From Hanleya hanleyi (lineage: Eukaryota > Mollusca > Polyplacophora > Lepidopleurida > Hanleyidae): a stretch of 64,000 nt of DNA. Positions 1-11,029 of this stretch are shown here, piece by piece (positions within the stretch are counted from its first letter, which is position 1; each line of letters starts with the position of its first letter). A program made the translations under genes and the position numbers. Where the stretch lies: assembly GCA_036873755.1 (NCBI GenBank), contig JAVTVY010006765.1, positions 248,001 to 312,000 of the forward strand, in the 5' to 3' direction. The notes under the pieces were generated by a model that saw only the letters and a list, made by a program, of their open reading frames with translations, made no database searches and was not told the DNA's origin.

Positions 1-154
1 TACCAAATCCGTAACGCTGATCGGTATTCTTAATCCATATGATTTTCGTTGTAAAGTCATCAACTAGAATATGGTGTATCTGAGTCACGCTTTGATGGTG
101 ACTGTTCATGTGAACACCATGAGGATCTTGAAATACATGGGTTCATACGGCCCA
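1..154 (-). repeat. R-family Penelope-like terminal repeat, partial copy
   Basis: This stretch is the reverse complement of the R repeat that follows the Penelope-like reading frame at 63.5 kb. Shared blocks include the segment around GTATTCTTAATCCATA and the CATGAGGATCTTGAA block. It is cut by the window edge, so its 3' terminus is not visible. It ends in GGTTCATACGGCCC, the block next to the element's coding end in other copies. Confidence 0.8.
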
Positions 155-2189
155 AGGTAGTGGAATGCTTCCACTATCTGAGAATTATGCTCCCTTGAGA
201 GGACCTCACTGTGCCCTCATATCACCTATAGTTTAATCTCCCCCACAATAGATCCTTTCTCCTTGTTGGGAAGACGCAGAGTAAGATTCACTCTGTCCAT
301 CAGAGAATCGCGTTCTTCCTCGATTTTGGAGCACTGGAAGACATAATGATGGGAAATTGTCTGAGAAATATTCACAGAATTAATCCAACTCACCAATATA
401 CCGTTATGTATCAATGTTTGAGAATGGACAATTCATTAAGACCCTTGCCGAATGCTTCTCTGTTGCAGAATATTATTTTATTAATTTTATTTAAAAAAAT
501 CTATTTCATGGGTTTCGACTGTTTCGCGAATTCCATATATGATGACACCATTTAAGATTGTTCATGTCATTCTTTCAACAAGCGGGTATTATGGGGTTAA
601 CGTTGCGTAAGTTATGAGCACAGGTAACCAATGCCAAGTGTGGAGAAAAACACGCTGTGGTGTGATAGTATTTAGATAGTGTAATAGCTTTACCATTTCC
701 CTCCCCATTGTTTACACAGAAGCCCCTGAAAGTTGTAGAATGGCTGATGTTATTCAGCACGGGTATATACTATTAAATAATTACGCTCGTGATGCCGTAC
801 ATATTTACTCTATAAGCTCTGTTTATCTTTGGTATGGTTAAAACATCTGCAGAAAATTTACGACCCATTGGTTAATGAAATCATAAAGGAGTTTATCCTG
901 ACACTGAAGTCAGTATTTTCAGAAATCACGATATAATGAACTGAATAAATGCTATATAACACGCAATAAAACGTTTTCGTAATTCATGCCATCGATTTAT
1001 AAAAGGAAAACCTTCTTAAGTTACATGTTGGCAGGTGTAATCGTTTGTGATCTCGGGAAAATCTGATTGTGTTTAATGGAGATGGTTGAATCAATTGCAA
1101 ATTGGAAATCCACCTTCTTCAGAAAACAGTATGCCCGTTGATCAATTGAAGGATACTTTAATTGAAGGATCATTATTGGTTCACTTTCTGACAATAGAAA
1201 AATTGTATAAAACTTGCGGCTTGAAATTTGTCATGGACTCGAACAGAATGTTATCAAACGCTGAAAATTCTTGAGAGACAACCAGGTTTATAGCTGGGAT
1301 TCAATAGGACACTAATATTTTATCTCCGTTTATAGTAATAACATGAGGCAGCACCTAAAAGGTGCAACAACCCCTCAGCCAGACAGTTTTAGTCAGTGTA
1401 TACTGGTACACCATGAATAAAAAATGCATATGTAAAAGCCTGAACGATTTGGTTGAATGCAGAAGATGCTTTAGCAGTGGCTTGTAAAAGATTAAAATAT
1501 GATAAATTCAGTGTGGGATGTTGGATGCATTGGTCAGGAGAACTATAATAAATAATTTGACATATTACGTGCGAAAAATATGGCGGAAGAACAAAAATAT
1601 TCTGAACAGAAACAAAAGGCTTCAAGCCATTCTTGCTTTGAACCCTAATAATAATCTGAACAATAATAAAAGTCTTCTGATTTTCAGTGGGAGCCAAGTA
1701 ATATAGAGTTTTTGATAGGAATACGGAGCTGCGCATCTAAAACCCCTCGGCTCTGGGTGCCAGCCATTCACAATCTATTAAATTTGAACCATACTACTTT
1801 GAAAACATCAGGAACGAAAAATATACAGATTATCAAAAAACTTGCAATCAGAAATGGCCACAAATTTTTCTGTCCAATCAGAGATACCGGCAGTCATTAC
1901 TTGTCTCTTGATGTATCTATGACGTATACCAAGCATCACACTGAACACTTGAACAGTATCAAAAAGATATATAGAACATCAATGATTTTACATGCTTATC
2001 TCGATCTATGGTCATTCCAATCTCCGAAGACGAACGACCAGTACGGATTGTGCTTTATCATATATTTACCATGACAACACAATAATCAGATAGTTGACCA
2101 CTTGCTTCACATCCCTGTTGTAGATGTTTTATATACGTATAGATAGTGTGATCTGCCATACTGTTAAACTTTTTCTTTCAAATTTACAG
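155..2189. other. Upstream region with no gene recognised
   Basis: Only short open frames occur, none with a recognisable domain. The missing amino-terminal-domain exons of the glutamate receptor should lie here or before the window, but I could not identify any with confidence. Pyrimidine-AG acceptors are present (for example near 900 and 1685) but are not followed by convincing coding sequence. Confidence 0.5.
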
Positions 2190-2243
2190 GCTCTTTATCT
2201 GAGTTTACTCTCTCCGAAAAACAGATGGATAGTGGTCAATATG
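2190..2243 (+). CDS. Receptor exon a (tentative), amino-terminal domain
   Basis: An 18-codon exon between a pyrimidine-rich acceptor (TTTCAAATTTACAG) and a donor (GTACGT). It ends in phase 0, as required by the exon at 3318. The peptide ends RWIVVNM and runs into GTREVNLTDF in the next exon, which fits the end of a beta strand plus loop typical of the amino-terminal domain. The short length leaves doubt. Confidence 0.6.
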
Positions 2244-5200
2244 GTACGTGGGAATTATTGTTATAATAGTTTGCATGGGGAGATTGAATTTACCTGAAGA
2301 ATACCTATTAACACTACCTGGTCTGGGGGGCCATTATGGCCCCCCTACCAAACTTTCTGGGCTATCTCCGGAACGACGAAAAATGGAGTGCTGAAACTCC
2401 GTGACTTTATAGTTTATCATATTGGGGTCATTTTGAGCCCATTTGCATAACCCCCTGAGCAGAGGATCATGGGTAAATTCAAGATGGCGGCCACGTGGGG
2501 TACCAGAAAAGTGATGATTTTGTCACATTTCTTCAAAATTTCTGCTTTTCCGCGATGAAAAGTGGGCAAAAACTATTTTATTTCACATCACATTAATATT
2601 TACTAATTTATCATGCAGTTTGTGCGAAGAAATTGCATAAATAAAAAATTCGGAAAATTCGACCGAAAAATCGACCAAAAAATGCCGTTTTTGAAAATGA
2701 CGTCACTGTGACGTCATCAAAGCGGCCATGTTGGATTTGTTTACATTTTCCGGTAGAGCTTGACCCAAGGGTAATGTGTGGTAAGTTTCAGCTACCTAGC
2801 TCAAGGGATAAGAACAATAATTAGGGGGGGCCATTTCGCCACAGGCCTGGCCAGGTCCCAAAAAGCCCAGGCCAGATAGGGTTAAGGTATTCAGCATTGT
2901 GTGGGATATGGTCGTAGTCGTTAACATGATTGTGTAGCATATAGTCGTCCACATGATTGTGTAGGATATGGTCGTCCACAAGGTTGTGTGCGATATGTTC
3001 GTTCTCTTAATTGTGTAGTATACAGTGTAAACTTATTGTATTTCATTGCAGCAAAGCTGCTAGTAATTTACATAAAATATGCAGTAAATAGTGCAAAATA
3101 CACATTGATGTAATTTTTACAGTAATTTACTTTGAATTCGCTATATTTACTGTACATTTATTGTGCATTTTTTCAGTAAAGTAATGGCAACTTTGCTGCA
3201 GTAAAACTAAAGTTTGGTGGACTTCGATAAGTTATGTTACAATACTAATATATTAGACTTTTCAGGACTTATCCATATAAGTAATGCATGCTACATTCGG
3301 TGATGCTATAATTTCAGGGGACGAGGGAGGTTAATCTGACCGATTTTGTGGACACACATGCTGATATAACAGCCTTAAGTCTGAACCGAGATGAGGAATA
3401 CAACTCAACCTTCTGTTCGCTGGGTCTGGCAGAATCTGTCGTACATGACGCCCTCCACGTGTTCGCCGCCATGGCGCGAGGTCACGCAGAGGCTTACGAG
3501 AAGTCAGTACCGTTATCAGGAAGGGCAGTGTACGACCACCTAATTGATTATTTAAGCAATACCGGTATCGGAAGGGTGAGTTGTTAAACCAGTGAAACTA
3601 AGAATAGTCGGTCGACTGTTTCATTGGAGTGGTATACAGTGGAATTTTGAGAACAGCCTGTCAATTTTGGTATATTTTGAAAAAAACCGTACATTTTAGT
3701 TTACTGTAGTATATAGTACATATTACAAAGTACATTTAACATTATTGAACACTTTGGAAAATGTTCTGCCGGTCAACAAATGTCATGTAATTGCAGTTGA
3801 TTTAGGAGCTATAATTGGTTCCAAGGAAGAAATCTTCTCATAAATGGAACCATTAATTAACATTGCCTTCCCCCAAACACTTTATGTCAGCTTTTGCTAT
3901 TGAGTATTGGCGAAATGTAGAAAACTATTCGTTTTTCTTTCTTTTTTAATTCTAAGACCCATACAGTTGCTAACATCCACTTACAATAGTAGTAAGTGTG
4001 TCTAGGCGTGCGCAGGTACAAAAATACTATAACGTTATGACACAATGCCTATCGTATTTTATTATGTTTGTGATCGGATTATGACGTAATGGCTTGATTT
4101 TTTTAATGATAGTGCATCTTATTGAAGGTAGAAGTTGATGGTTGCACTGGAGCCTTAGCAATGCAGCAGAATGGGTCACGAGAACACTACTTTCTACAAT
4201 TATACACCCTTGATGGTTTGAGGAAAGGATCGGTAGGTAACTGCAACCCCTTAGTTTTAACGACAGTTAATCATGTTTAACTTGTCTATCGGCTGATAAT
4301 CATAATTTGGAGCATCATTTGTGAATTGAGCAATATGCAAGAGATGGGGAAAATTGACTATGTCTGGCGACTAAAAGGCAACCATATGACTCTGTAGGGA
4401 AGCATCCCTCGGCACCTAACATTCAGAGAATACGGTGGATTTTCGGACGTAGCCTTGGTATCTCAGCCGCGCTTTTATTGCAGCTATTCATTTGGAGACT
4501 ATGAAGTACTCACGCGACCCCTAGCACTGGCTTAAGCGAAATACGCTAGCTCGGGAGCTGTGATGACAGATCAGCTCAATCAACTCATCTGATGTTAATA
4601 GATGAGCATCGTGGACGTCTGCTGGGATAAACGCCTCAACATGGTGTTAACTGGTAAATGCAAGAATACCCAGAGAAACTAACCTGCAATACCCGACGTC
4701 GTACGGCTTAAAGGGGTCGTGCGGCCGATAAGAGTATAACGTATCAAGTGCTCACATATATCAACTGTTATTCAATCGAGAGTAACAGCATTAAACAGTA
4801 TTTTGAGTGCCATCTACTCCCCCCTCCTCATGAAAGCGCGTTCTGAGTATCTTTGCATAGCACCATTCCTGAGTAGTTCAACATGAATCAAGAGAAAATT
4901 TACATTCTTCGTTCTGTCTTTTATTTCCAGACTGGCACGTGGATGTCAGGGCCCGAAAGCGTGGACACGCGCATTGACTTCAATCGAACCTACAGCAGTG
5001 CTCGAGCCAGGCAGTTCAATAATGCCTTTGGAGATGAAGTTATTCGAGTCACAACCATAATTGTAAGCCAACTATCTCCAGATATATCATAGAATAGCAT
5101 TCAATATCAAACTGTCTCATTAGCTTTCTCCGTGAAAGTACATGTATAGCGTTTTTCTAGTTACGAGAGCACTTAAACGAAAGATATTTTCTTCTATATC

Positions 5201-8200
5201 CCAAAATTTTGACATTGTTTTACTTCCAATAAAATAAATCCATATTCCAGAAACAGTAATAAGGCAAAATATATCAACAACTCTGAACGGACAGGTAACA
5301 GTATTTAAACTACTTGAAGACTGTTCCTTACATAAACACATTGCACCAATGGATCAATAGCTACTGTGGAATAAAAAACTATGACTATGTTGTGATTATT
5401 TTTTAATTCAAGTTCCTGCCTTCTCTAGCTGAAAGTAGTCTTCTCAGAATTTAGTGGCTTGTGGTTCATCTTCCAAAACGGTTTTACAAAATCTCCTGTT
5501 AGGAAACAATAATTACAATTATTCGGTATTCATCAGTTTTCACTAACATTATTACTACGTTTATATGTAATGGGTGGACAGGACATTCCCCCAATACATA
5601 ACTAACATGTTCGGTGATCCCTATATAATGGTATTTATCTGACATTTTAGCAAAAATTTTCCTTCGAACATCTGGTTTCGTTACACAAATCTGTGCAATA
5701 ATTGTTTATGAAGCTTAGTCAATATTTGCAAGAACTAATTGGGCGACTTTGGTAATATAGATTTGACGGTACGAATCAACTATAGTCCAATGGAAGCAAA
5801 TCCAATCTGTGAACATTGATGGTGGCAATCACCAAAGCGAAAGGCAACTCAAGAAGATAAATGTATAGTTTGCTTTATCTCTATATAAATTGGCATAAAC
5901 TAAACAAAAATCACGCCAAATTAAACAATGGCGTCCTCTGCTGGTCCTGTTTCTCCCCACTGATTTGGAACGTGCGACACACAAAATAATCCAAACAAAT
6001 ACGCGTTTCCAGGATATACATTTGGGGTTTTCTCCCTTATGGTTTCGAAAAGTGGTTTTCCATTTTTCGGTAATTATTGAGCATGCCTAGAATCGTAATT
6101 TTGACATTTGAAGTGCATATTGACCGATATTAGTTCAGTGGGATATCTGATTTCTGTAAGTGCAAATACATCATGTACACCTAAGGTTAAACGTGGGTCA
6201 TTTTCGTTATCTATTTGTTATTAAATGAGTCGTTTTGGTTGAACACAAGGATATGTGACGTTCATATATACGGAAACTTATTAGTTTTTTTCAAATTCTG
6301 CAAAATCATATTTTTCTTGGAGTTTACATACTGACGTAATACATGAGTAGTGTAACTCCGAAAATTGTAAGACTCATTTTGACTTAATATTTTTTAATAT
6401 TTTAAAAACATAGGTGGAAGTCAGATACATACATTGCTAGGAATGATAAGCCATATAAGTAATACAGGTAGTACAGAAACAATATAAGAGTTCAGCAAAG
6501 TGTTACCTAAACAATACTAATTCTTTGGAAGACTTTTAACAAAGTGTTGGCTAAACAATACTGATTCTTTAAGCTTTGAGACCGTGGTTCAAAAGGCGTA
6601 TGGCTAGTGCATCTTTAGATTAGAGGTCAGACCAGTGTGTGGCTTTGTCATGAACAACAGTATTAGCAAGTATTGTTTCGTACAATTCTGTAGGCTCAAT
6701 CTCTTGAAAATTGCCAGGAAAGTTCAATAAATCTCTTCTATGCTGTATGTTTTGTAACATGGTTATGAATTTCACTATTACCTTTGGCATGTTCTTTAAT
6801 TCTAGTAATAAGGCAGCGATCTGTTTTACCAATGTACTCAGTTACATGCTGGACGTTTGGAACGACATACAACAGAACTTGACAAATCTTTGGTGTGGGA
6901 TCCTTTGTGTTTACATAGTAGCTAATTTTAATAGTTTACCATTGGAATATGAATAGTGCTGGTTTTTGTAATAGTCCTTTAAATCTATTCACAAATTTCT
7001 TTGCCAAATTTTCTCCTTGTTTTCCTGTGTATGGAAGTTTTGACCATATTCTGGGTGGCTTGTCTTGCTGTGTTTTTTTAGCATGTCCATACTTGTGAAT
7101 GAACTGTTTTAGTAATCTAGCCGAGGACGATTTGTGGACACCATTCCATGAAAGAAAACGCTTTATAGTATCCAGTTCACTTTGGAATAAGGTATCCGTG
7201 AAGCAGTTTATCCTGTGCAAACGTCACATATCCTTTTCAATTTCATTTCGTACATGGAAAACCTCAAAATATGAAGTAGACTAGAATCTAATATTGCAAC
7301 CAAACAAATTCCATATACTATTGTGAAAGTGTCCTATATTCGGAATAACGTTAAATATTGCTTCACTAATTTTCCAGGAACCACCATTTGTTCAGTGGAA
7401 GAAAGGCCACGAAAAGACACCAAAGGGGAAACGAGACGTAAAATACGATTTAGAGGGATATTGTATTGACATACTCAATGAGCTTGCACAAAGATATGAC
7501 TTCCGCTTCATTATATATTTGGCGCCTGATGGGAAATTCGGAAGTTTGAAACCACCTCCTCGAGGATGGACGGGAATGATTCGTCAGTTAAAAGACAAGG
7601 TATTATCATTTCTCAAAACGCATACGCCCCTCGTCCGACCCAATGCACATTAGTCAATTGTGGACAATAGGCATGAAGTCCTTCCCCTTCCCCAGTAGGT
7701 TTCTTGGGTGACCACTTGTTCCCGTGATCCCCGGGTGGGATGTCGGTATCGCGTTGTAGTAGTATAGTAACAAATACTAGAAAATTTCAAATTTTCTGAG
7801 AATCTAATCAATCGATCGATCCAAATTGTCAGTTTGTGGTATTGTACCTTTGATTCTTTGATTACCATCAGATCACTAGTTATTCTCACACGGTAGATTT
7901 CCGAATTTAAATTCTATTCTAATTGTATAAAATTGTCAATATATACTTCTTTTTTTCAGAAAGCAGATGTGGCTATGGCACCGTTCAGTATTACGCCAGA
8001 GAGATCTCAGGTGGCCGACTTTACCAAGCCGTTTATGATAAAAGGGACCACAACAATTATTAAGAATCCCGACAGACATGTGTCAGTGTTCCAGTTTCTG
8101 GCACCATTGTCCAGGGTTGTGTGGATAGGAATATTCATCTCCTTTGTGGGCGTCAGTTTGGTATTGTTCGGAATAAGTCGGATAAACTCCGATCGTCGTC

Positions 8201-11029
8201 TAAAGACTTCCGATAATCTCCGAGAGAGCTGGTGGTATATCTGGGCCACGCTACTGAGAGGTGGGACTTCCGGTGCTCCAAAAGCGACCTCTAGTAGAAC
8301 GCTGAGTAGTTCTTGGTGGTTCTTTTCTCTCATCATTATAGCCATATACACCGCAAATTTGGCGGCCTTTTTGACGATTACCATTGTTAACCTTCCTATC
8401 AACTCAGCGGCTGACTTGGCCGACCAGAAGGAGTATGACTATGGTACGGTAGATGGTAGTCAAATTGAGTACTTCTTCAAACATACCAAAATTAGCGCTT
8501 ATTCTAAGATGTATGCATATATGTCGACACTGTCACCAGAATCCATGGTGAGACGGGTGGAAAACGGACTTGAACGTGTGCGTAACGAAAAATACGCCTT
8601 CCTCTGGGACTCGCCGACTTTGAGGTACATGATACAGTCGGAATGCGACCTGATGGAAATTGGTACGCCCTTCGATAACAAAGGATACGGGTGGGCGGTT
8701 CAGAAAGATGCCCCTTATAAGGACATATTATCCTTTGGCATGCTCAAAATGGGCGATGAAGGAAAACTACGGATATTTGAGACAAAGTAAGTTGCAAATT
8801 CCCACTGATTTGCATGCGTTCCTACTCATTAATCGCTCGATTGTGCGATGCAATGTCCCACAGCTTGCTGATGAAAAGATACCAGTTATATATGTTTTAT
8901 CAGTCACGCTGGCTAAATGCTAGAACCAATGTATGTGCAAGCTAGCAGGATAATATATATGTTAATGAAGGATTCAAATAAGTCTCGTTCTAAACGCCAC
9001 TGAAAGCTAGCGAACATTCACGAGGTGCATGGCTAGTTAGTTATGAGAGCTCGTTAGCTGATGAGATCGTTGTTGTAGCTTGCAATACGAGAATTAAACA
9101 GGACTTGGTGTATACAATAACTTCGTTCAAAATATGATGAATGTACTTCACGTTGAGTAGTGAGAGTTTGCCAATCGAATTGATTATCTTGGGTTTATAG
9201 GGTATTTTCTTCCTCGCCGAGTACCACTGAAGGGAAAAGTCGATTGTAAAGGTATAAATCTCGCGCGATGCTGCGGTTGTCATGAGCACTTGTGTCGCGC
9301 TGTGTTGGTAACAGAATTTCACACACGAAACCAAATATCAAGACCGAACGTTCTATTCACCGTCACAATAAAGGGGTTCAATAAATCTGAAGCTGTCAAA
9401 AACCATCTGTTCGCAGATCGGTTATTTACAAGCTAGCATACTATATGGACTGAAACCGACTTCCTTAGCATACACCCGTTGACATAAGAAATCAATATAT
9501 CGCATTTTTAAGCTATTATGCAAGTTTGTTGTCATATTTGCAGTGCGGAAAGAACCAGAGAATGACCTACTTGAAAACAATTTAGTCTATTATTGAACAC
9601 TTGTTACGATATCTGAGATGTAATATCATCTTTTACAATTAGCTTTAATTGTTTTAGCTCTAGTGGAACATACCACGTCAACAGTAGGCTTTAATAACAG
9701 CTGATTTACTGCATGGCCATGTTGTCCACTAAGAGGGAATTTCTAGTGCCATTTCCCATTTCTGGTTGTATCTATATTCTTTGCTGGACAAGCCTTGTTG
9801 AAGGAAACCTAGTAACATAAGGCCACGTTCGTCACACGATTATAATAGTTTGACCCTGGAGTGGTCAGCCGGTCTGGGAGCAATATTGACAATCTATATT
9901 GGACTGAATCACTGATACACTGAAGGACATTACCTACAAATCAACCGATAATGCAGGCTTGTCCACTGATTATCTTAGCGTTTCATACCAGTAAAAGGGG
10001 AAAGAACCACAGAGGAAACAGTTCGGCAATGTTGTTGCATGTCTATGTTAATTAAGAACTTGAATTAAATAGAAGTGATATGTGCCTTCGAAATGACATG
10101 GATTGTCGTGATGAAAGGTAAAAATATTATATTTCCCAAAAGTGCTCTGCGATCTATGTGCGAATGTTACAGATGATGTAACGTATATTCTATATGGAAT
10201 GTTCTATGTTTTATCAGATGGTGGGGTAGATCAGGTTGTCCGGACACAAAGAAGACGGCCACCACAGAATCTCTGATGTTTCAGAACGTACTGGGTATTT
10301 TCCTTGTCCTCGCCGGTGGTGTTGTCCTCTCGTCTCTACTGTGTCTCTTCAATTTTCTGATGGGGATAGGAAAGGATAAAAACAAGGTACTGTATATCGT
10401 TGATCACACGAGATTATTCAATGTTTGTCTTTTCATGGTCCCAGGAGACAAACCTGAGTGATAACCAACGTGTATATGGCAATCAGCTGAGGTAAATCTG
10501 GGTGGGTTGAAGGATGTATACGTATACCAGTAAGAAGCGTGGCAAGTACAAGGCTCTCGATTCAGGCAATCCAGTAGCGTTCGTGGTATCGGCTACCATG
10601 GTCTGAATGGCTCGGATTAGAAACAGCTATTATTCACTTCTTCCTACATAACATGAATACTACAGATAATTGTGATGATATCTATACATATGGTTTATAT
10701 GGTATTGTTACCGATATTGTCAATTTATTCATCGGCTTTTTGTCTGCTAATTTAAATTAGAAGAATATTCATAATTGATCACAATATATTTATAATCAAG
10801 TAGAGTTTCGTGGAAAGTCCTATTCACGTAGATAAGAAACTAAATGTTAATAAACAAGTAACACTTTCAGTTGTTCGGAGAAATATTTATGACATGTTAT
10901 TTAATGTTGCAGAAGAAAGGTCACCGCCAGGATGAAAGTTCTCGGTCGATGAAGACGTTCGACAGACCCAGTTACAACAGCGACATTCAGTGCGTCGGGA
11001 ACAGCCATAACAACCATACCATCTTGTAG
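2190..11029 (+). CDS. Ionotropic glutamate receptor, 3' two-thirds of gene (8 exons)
   Basis: Exons 2190-2243 (tentative), 3318-3575, 4128-4232, 4931-5062, 7378-7599, 7960-8786, 10218-10386 and 10913-11029 join in phase to about 627 codons and a TAG stop. All introns are GT/AG. Order of domains: end of the bilobed amino-terminal domain, S1 (EPPFV, GYCIDIL, GWTGM), M1, pore loop, M3 (YTANLAAFLT), S2 (DGSQIEYFF, FLWDS), M4 and a basic 39-residue tail. The family forms tetrameric cation channels in the plasma membrane gated by glutamate or another amino acid. The N-terminal start, signal peptide and most of the amino-terminal domain are outside this set. The class is uncertain: LAPDGKFG and WDS recall GluN1, while the overall length and pore recall AMPA/kainate or the invertebrate Epsilon class. 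No frameshift or stop interrupts the exons, so the gene looks intact. Confidence 0.93.
2312..2881. mobile_element. piggyBac-type non-autonomous element (570 bp) in receptor intron
   Basis: TTAA flanks both ends (2308-2311 and 2882-2885). The termini are inverted: CACTACCTGGTCTGG at the left and, read from the right, CCCTATCTGGCCTGGG. TTAA target duplication with a CCCT-type end is the hallmark of piggyBac elements. There is no coding capacity. The interior holds AAGATGGCGGCCACGTGGGG and a palindromic GACGTCACTGTGACGTC. A degraded relative lies at 30.05-30.18 kb. Confidence 0.75.
2896..3027 (+). repeat. 27-bp degenerate tandem repeat
   Basis: About four and a half units of ATTGTGTAGGATATGGTCGT plus a short variable end (CCACATG), immediately downstream of the piggyBac-type element and inside the receptor intron. 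Confidence 0.75.
3047..3200. mobile_element. Small MITE-like element with inverted ends
   Basis: Left end TGCAGCAAAGCTGC followed by TAGTAATTTAC; right end, inverted, TGCAGCAAAGTTGC followed by CATTACTTTAC. About 154 bp and AT-rich between. I cannot define a clear target duplication, so the class is unknown. Confidence 0.5.
3318..3575 (+). CDS. Receptor exon b, end of amino-terminal domain
   Basis: 86 codons in phase 0 on both sides, between ATAATTTCAG and GTGAGT. The peptide (DTHADITALSLNRDEE ... FAAMARGHAEAY ... YDHLIDYLSNTGIGR) matches the family's pattern of a ligand-independent periplasmic-type fold: a predicted residue-position loop, a helix preceding the domain's end, then the hydrophobic segment before the VDGCTGAL strand in the next exon. 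One N-glycosylation motif (NST) lies in EEYNSTF. Confidence 0.9.
4128..4232 (+). CDS. Receptor exon c, last amino-terminal-domain strands
   Basis: 35 codons, phase 0 at both ends, acceptor ATTGAAG and donor GTAGGT. Peptide VEVDGCTGALAMQQNGSREH then YFLQLYTLDGLRKGS. This is the conserved (F/V)xGxTGxxxFxxNGxR motif that closes the amino-terminal domain in ionotropic glutamate receptors. The acceptor's pyrimidine tract is weak. Confidence 0.92.
4310..4712 (+). repeat. Q-family terminal repeat inside receptor intron
   Basis: Shares long blocks with copies at 34.5, 49.0 and 49.5 kb: GGGGAAAATTGAC, CGGACGTAGCCTT, GCTTTTATTGCAGC, CCCCTAGCACTGGCTTAAGC, GGGAGCTGTGATGACAGATC and CCCGACGTCGTACGGCTTAA. 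It contains the core shared with R and S repeats (see the finding on the common core). Confidence 0.85.
4931..5062 (+). CDS. Receptor exon d, linker into S1
   Basis: 44 codons, phase 0, acceptor TTATTTCCAG and donor GTAAGC. Peptide begins TGTWMSGPESVDTRIDFNRT and ends EVIRVTTII, the strand that precedes the EPPFV of the S1 half of the ligand-binding domain. Confidence 0.92.
5063..6569. other. Receptor intron, no further feature recognised
   Basis: AT-rich intron sequence. Open frames are short and lack domains. The Penelope-like fragment follows immediately downstream. Confidence 0.5.
6570..7270 (-). pseudogene. Penelope-like element fragment with C-terminal GIY-YIG endonuclease
   Basis: Read on the minus strand, this is the end of a Penelope-like polyprotein: the RT-distal linker (HRINCFTDT, LDTIKRFLSWNG, ARLLKQF), then LPYTGKQGENLAKKF, then YYVNTKDPTP and a GIY-YIG nuclease core (VLLYVVP ... 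EYIGKTDRCLITRIKEHAKG). Penelope-like elements normally carry this nuclease after the reverse transcriptase and use it to open the target. Stops and frame changes break the reading frame at several points (for example near 6935 and 6775), and the reverse transcriptase is missing, so it is dead. It sits antisense in the receptor intron and is distinct from the R-associated element family at 62-63 kb, whose frame ends without this domain. Confidence 0.85.
7378..7599 (+). CDS. Receptor exon e, S1 ligand-binding half
   Basis: 74 codons, phase 0, acceptor TAATTTTCCAG and donor GTATTA. Contains EPPFV, YDLEGYCIDILNELAQRYDF, LAPDGKFG and GWTGMIRQLKDK, the standard S1 landmarks. The lysine-rich loop between EPPFV and the GYCIDIL motif is of ordinary length. 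Confidence 0.96.
7960..8786 (+). CDS. Receptor exon f: end of S1, M1, pore loop, M3, S2
   Basis: A large 827-nt exon ending in phase 2. Residues are numbered within the exon. PFSITPER (8-15) includes the arginine (15) that binds the ligand's alpha-carboxylate in this family. M1 spans about 49-72. The pore loop (WWYIWATLLRGG, 91-102) has R100 at the Q/R position. M3 is about 119-141, with AIYTANLAAFLT where the canonical motif is SYTANLAAFLT. In S2, GSQ (166-168) replaces the usual GST, and WDS (216-218) has Asp where AMPA/kainate receptors have Glu. C229 should pair with the Cys of the next exon. GYGWAVQKD (242-250) is conserved S2 sequence. Confidence 0.97.
8787..10217. other. Receptor intron, nothing further recognised
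   Basis: About 1.4 kb of AT-rich intron with only short, domain-free open frames on both strands. Confidence 0.6.
10218..10386 (+). CDS. Receptor exon g, end of S2 and M4
   Basis: Enters in phase 2 so that the split Lys codon is followed by WW, matching the conserved KWW at the end of S2. GRSGCP carries the Cys expected to bond with C229 of the previous exon. MFQNVLGIFLVLAGGVVLSS and the following LLCLFNFLM form M4. The exon ends in phase 0 at GTACTG. Confidence 0.95.
10913..11029 (+). CDS. Receptor exon h, cytoplasmic tail and stop
   Basis: 38 codons plus TAG after acceptor ATTTAATGTTGCAG. A basic, serine-rich tail (KKGHRQDESSRSMKTFDRPS) that ends NNHTIL. The final Thr-Ile-Leu is close to a class I PDZ-binding ending (S/T-X-hydrophobic), suggesting synaptic scaffold binding; that function is an inference. 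Confidence 0.92.
   Translation, partial: KKGHRQDESSRSMKTFDRPSYNSDIQCVGNSHNNHTIL

Noticed and set aside
1389..2074. Host gene exon in the 115-120-codon frames upstream of the receptor
   Set aside because: No domain, no matching splice phase with the receptor, and AT-rich composition like the surroundings.
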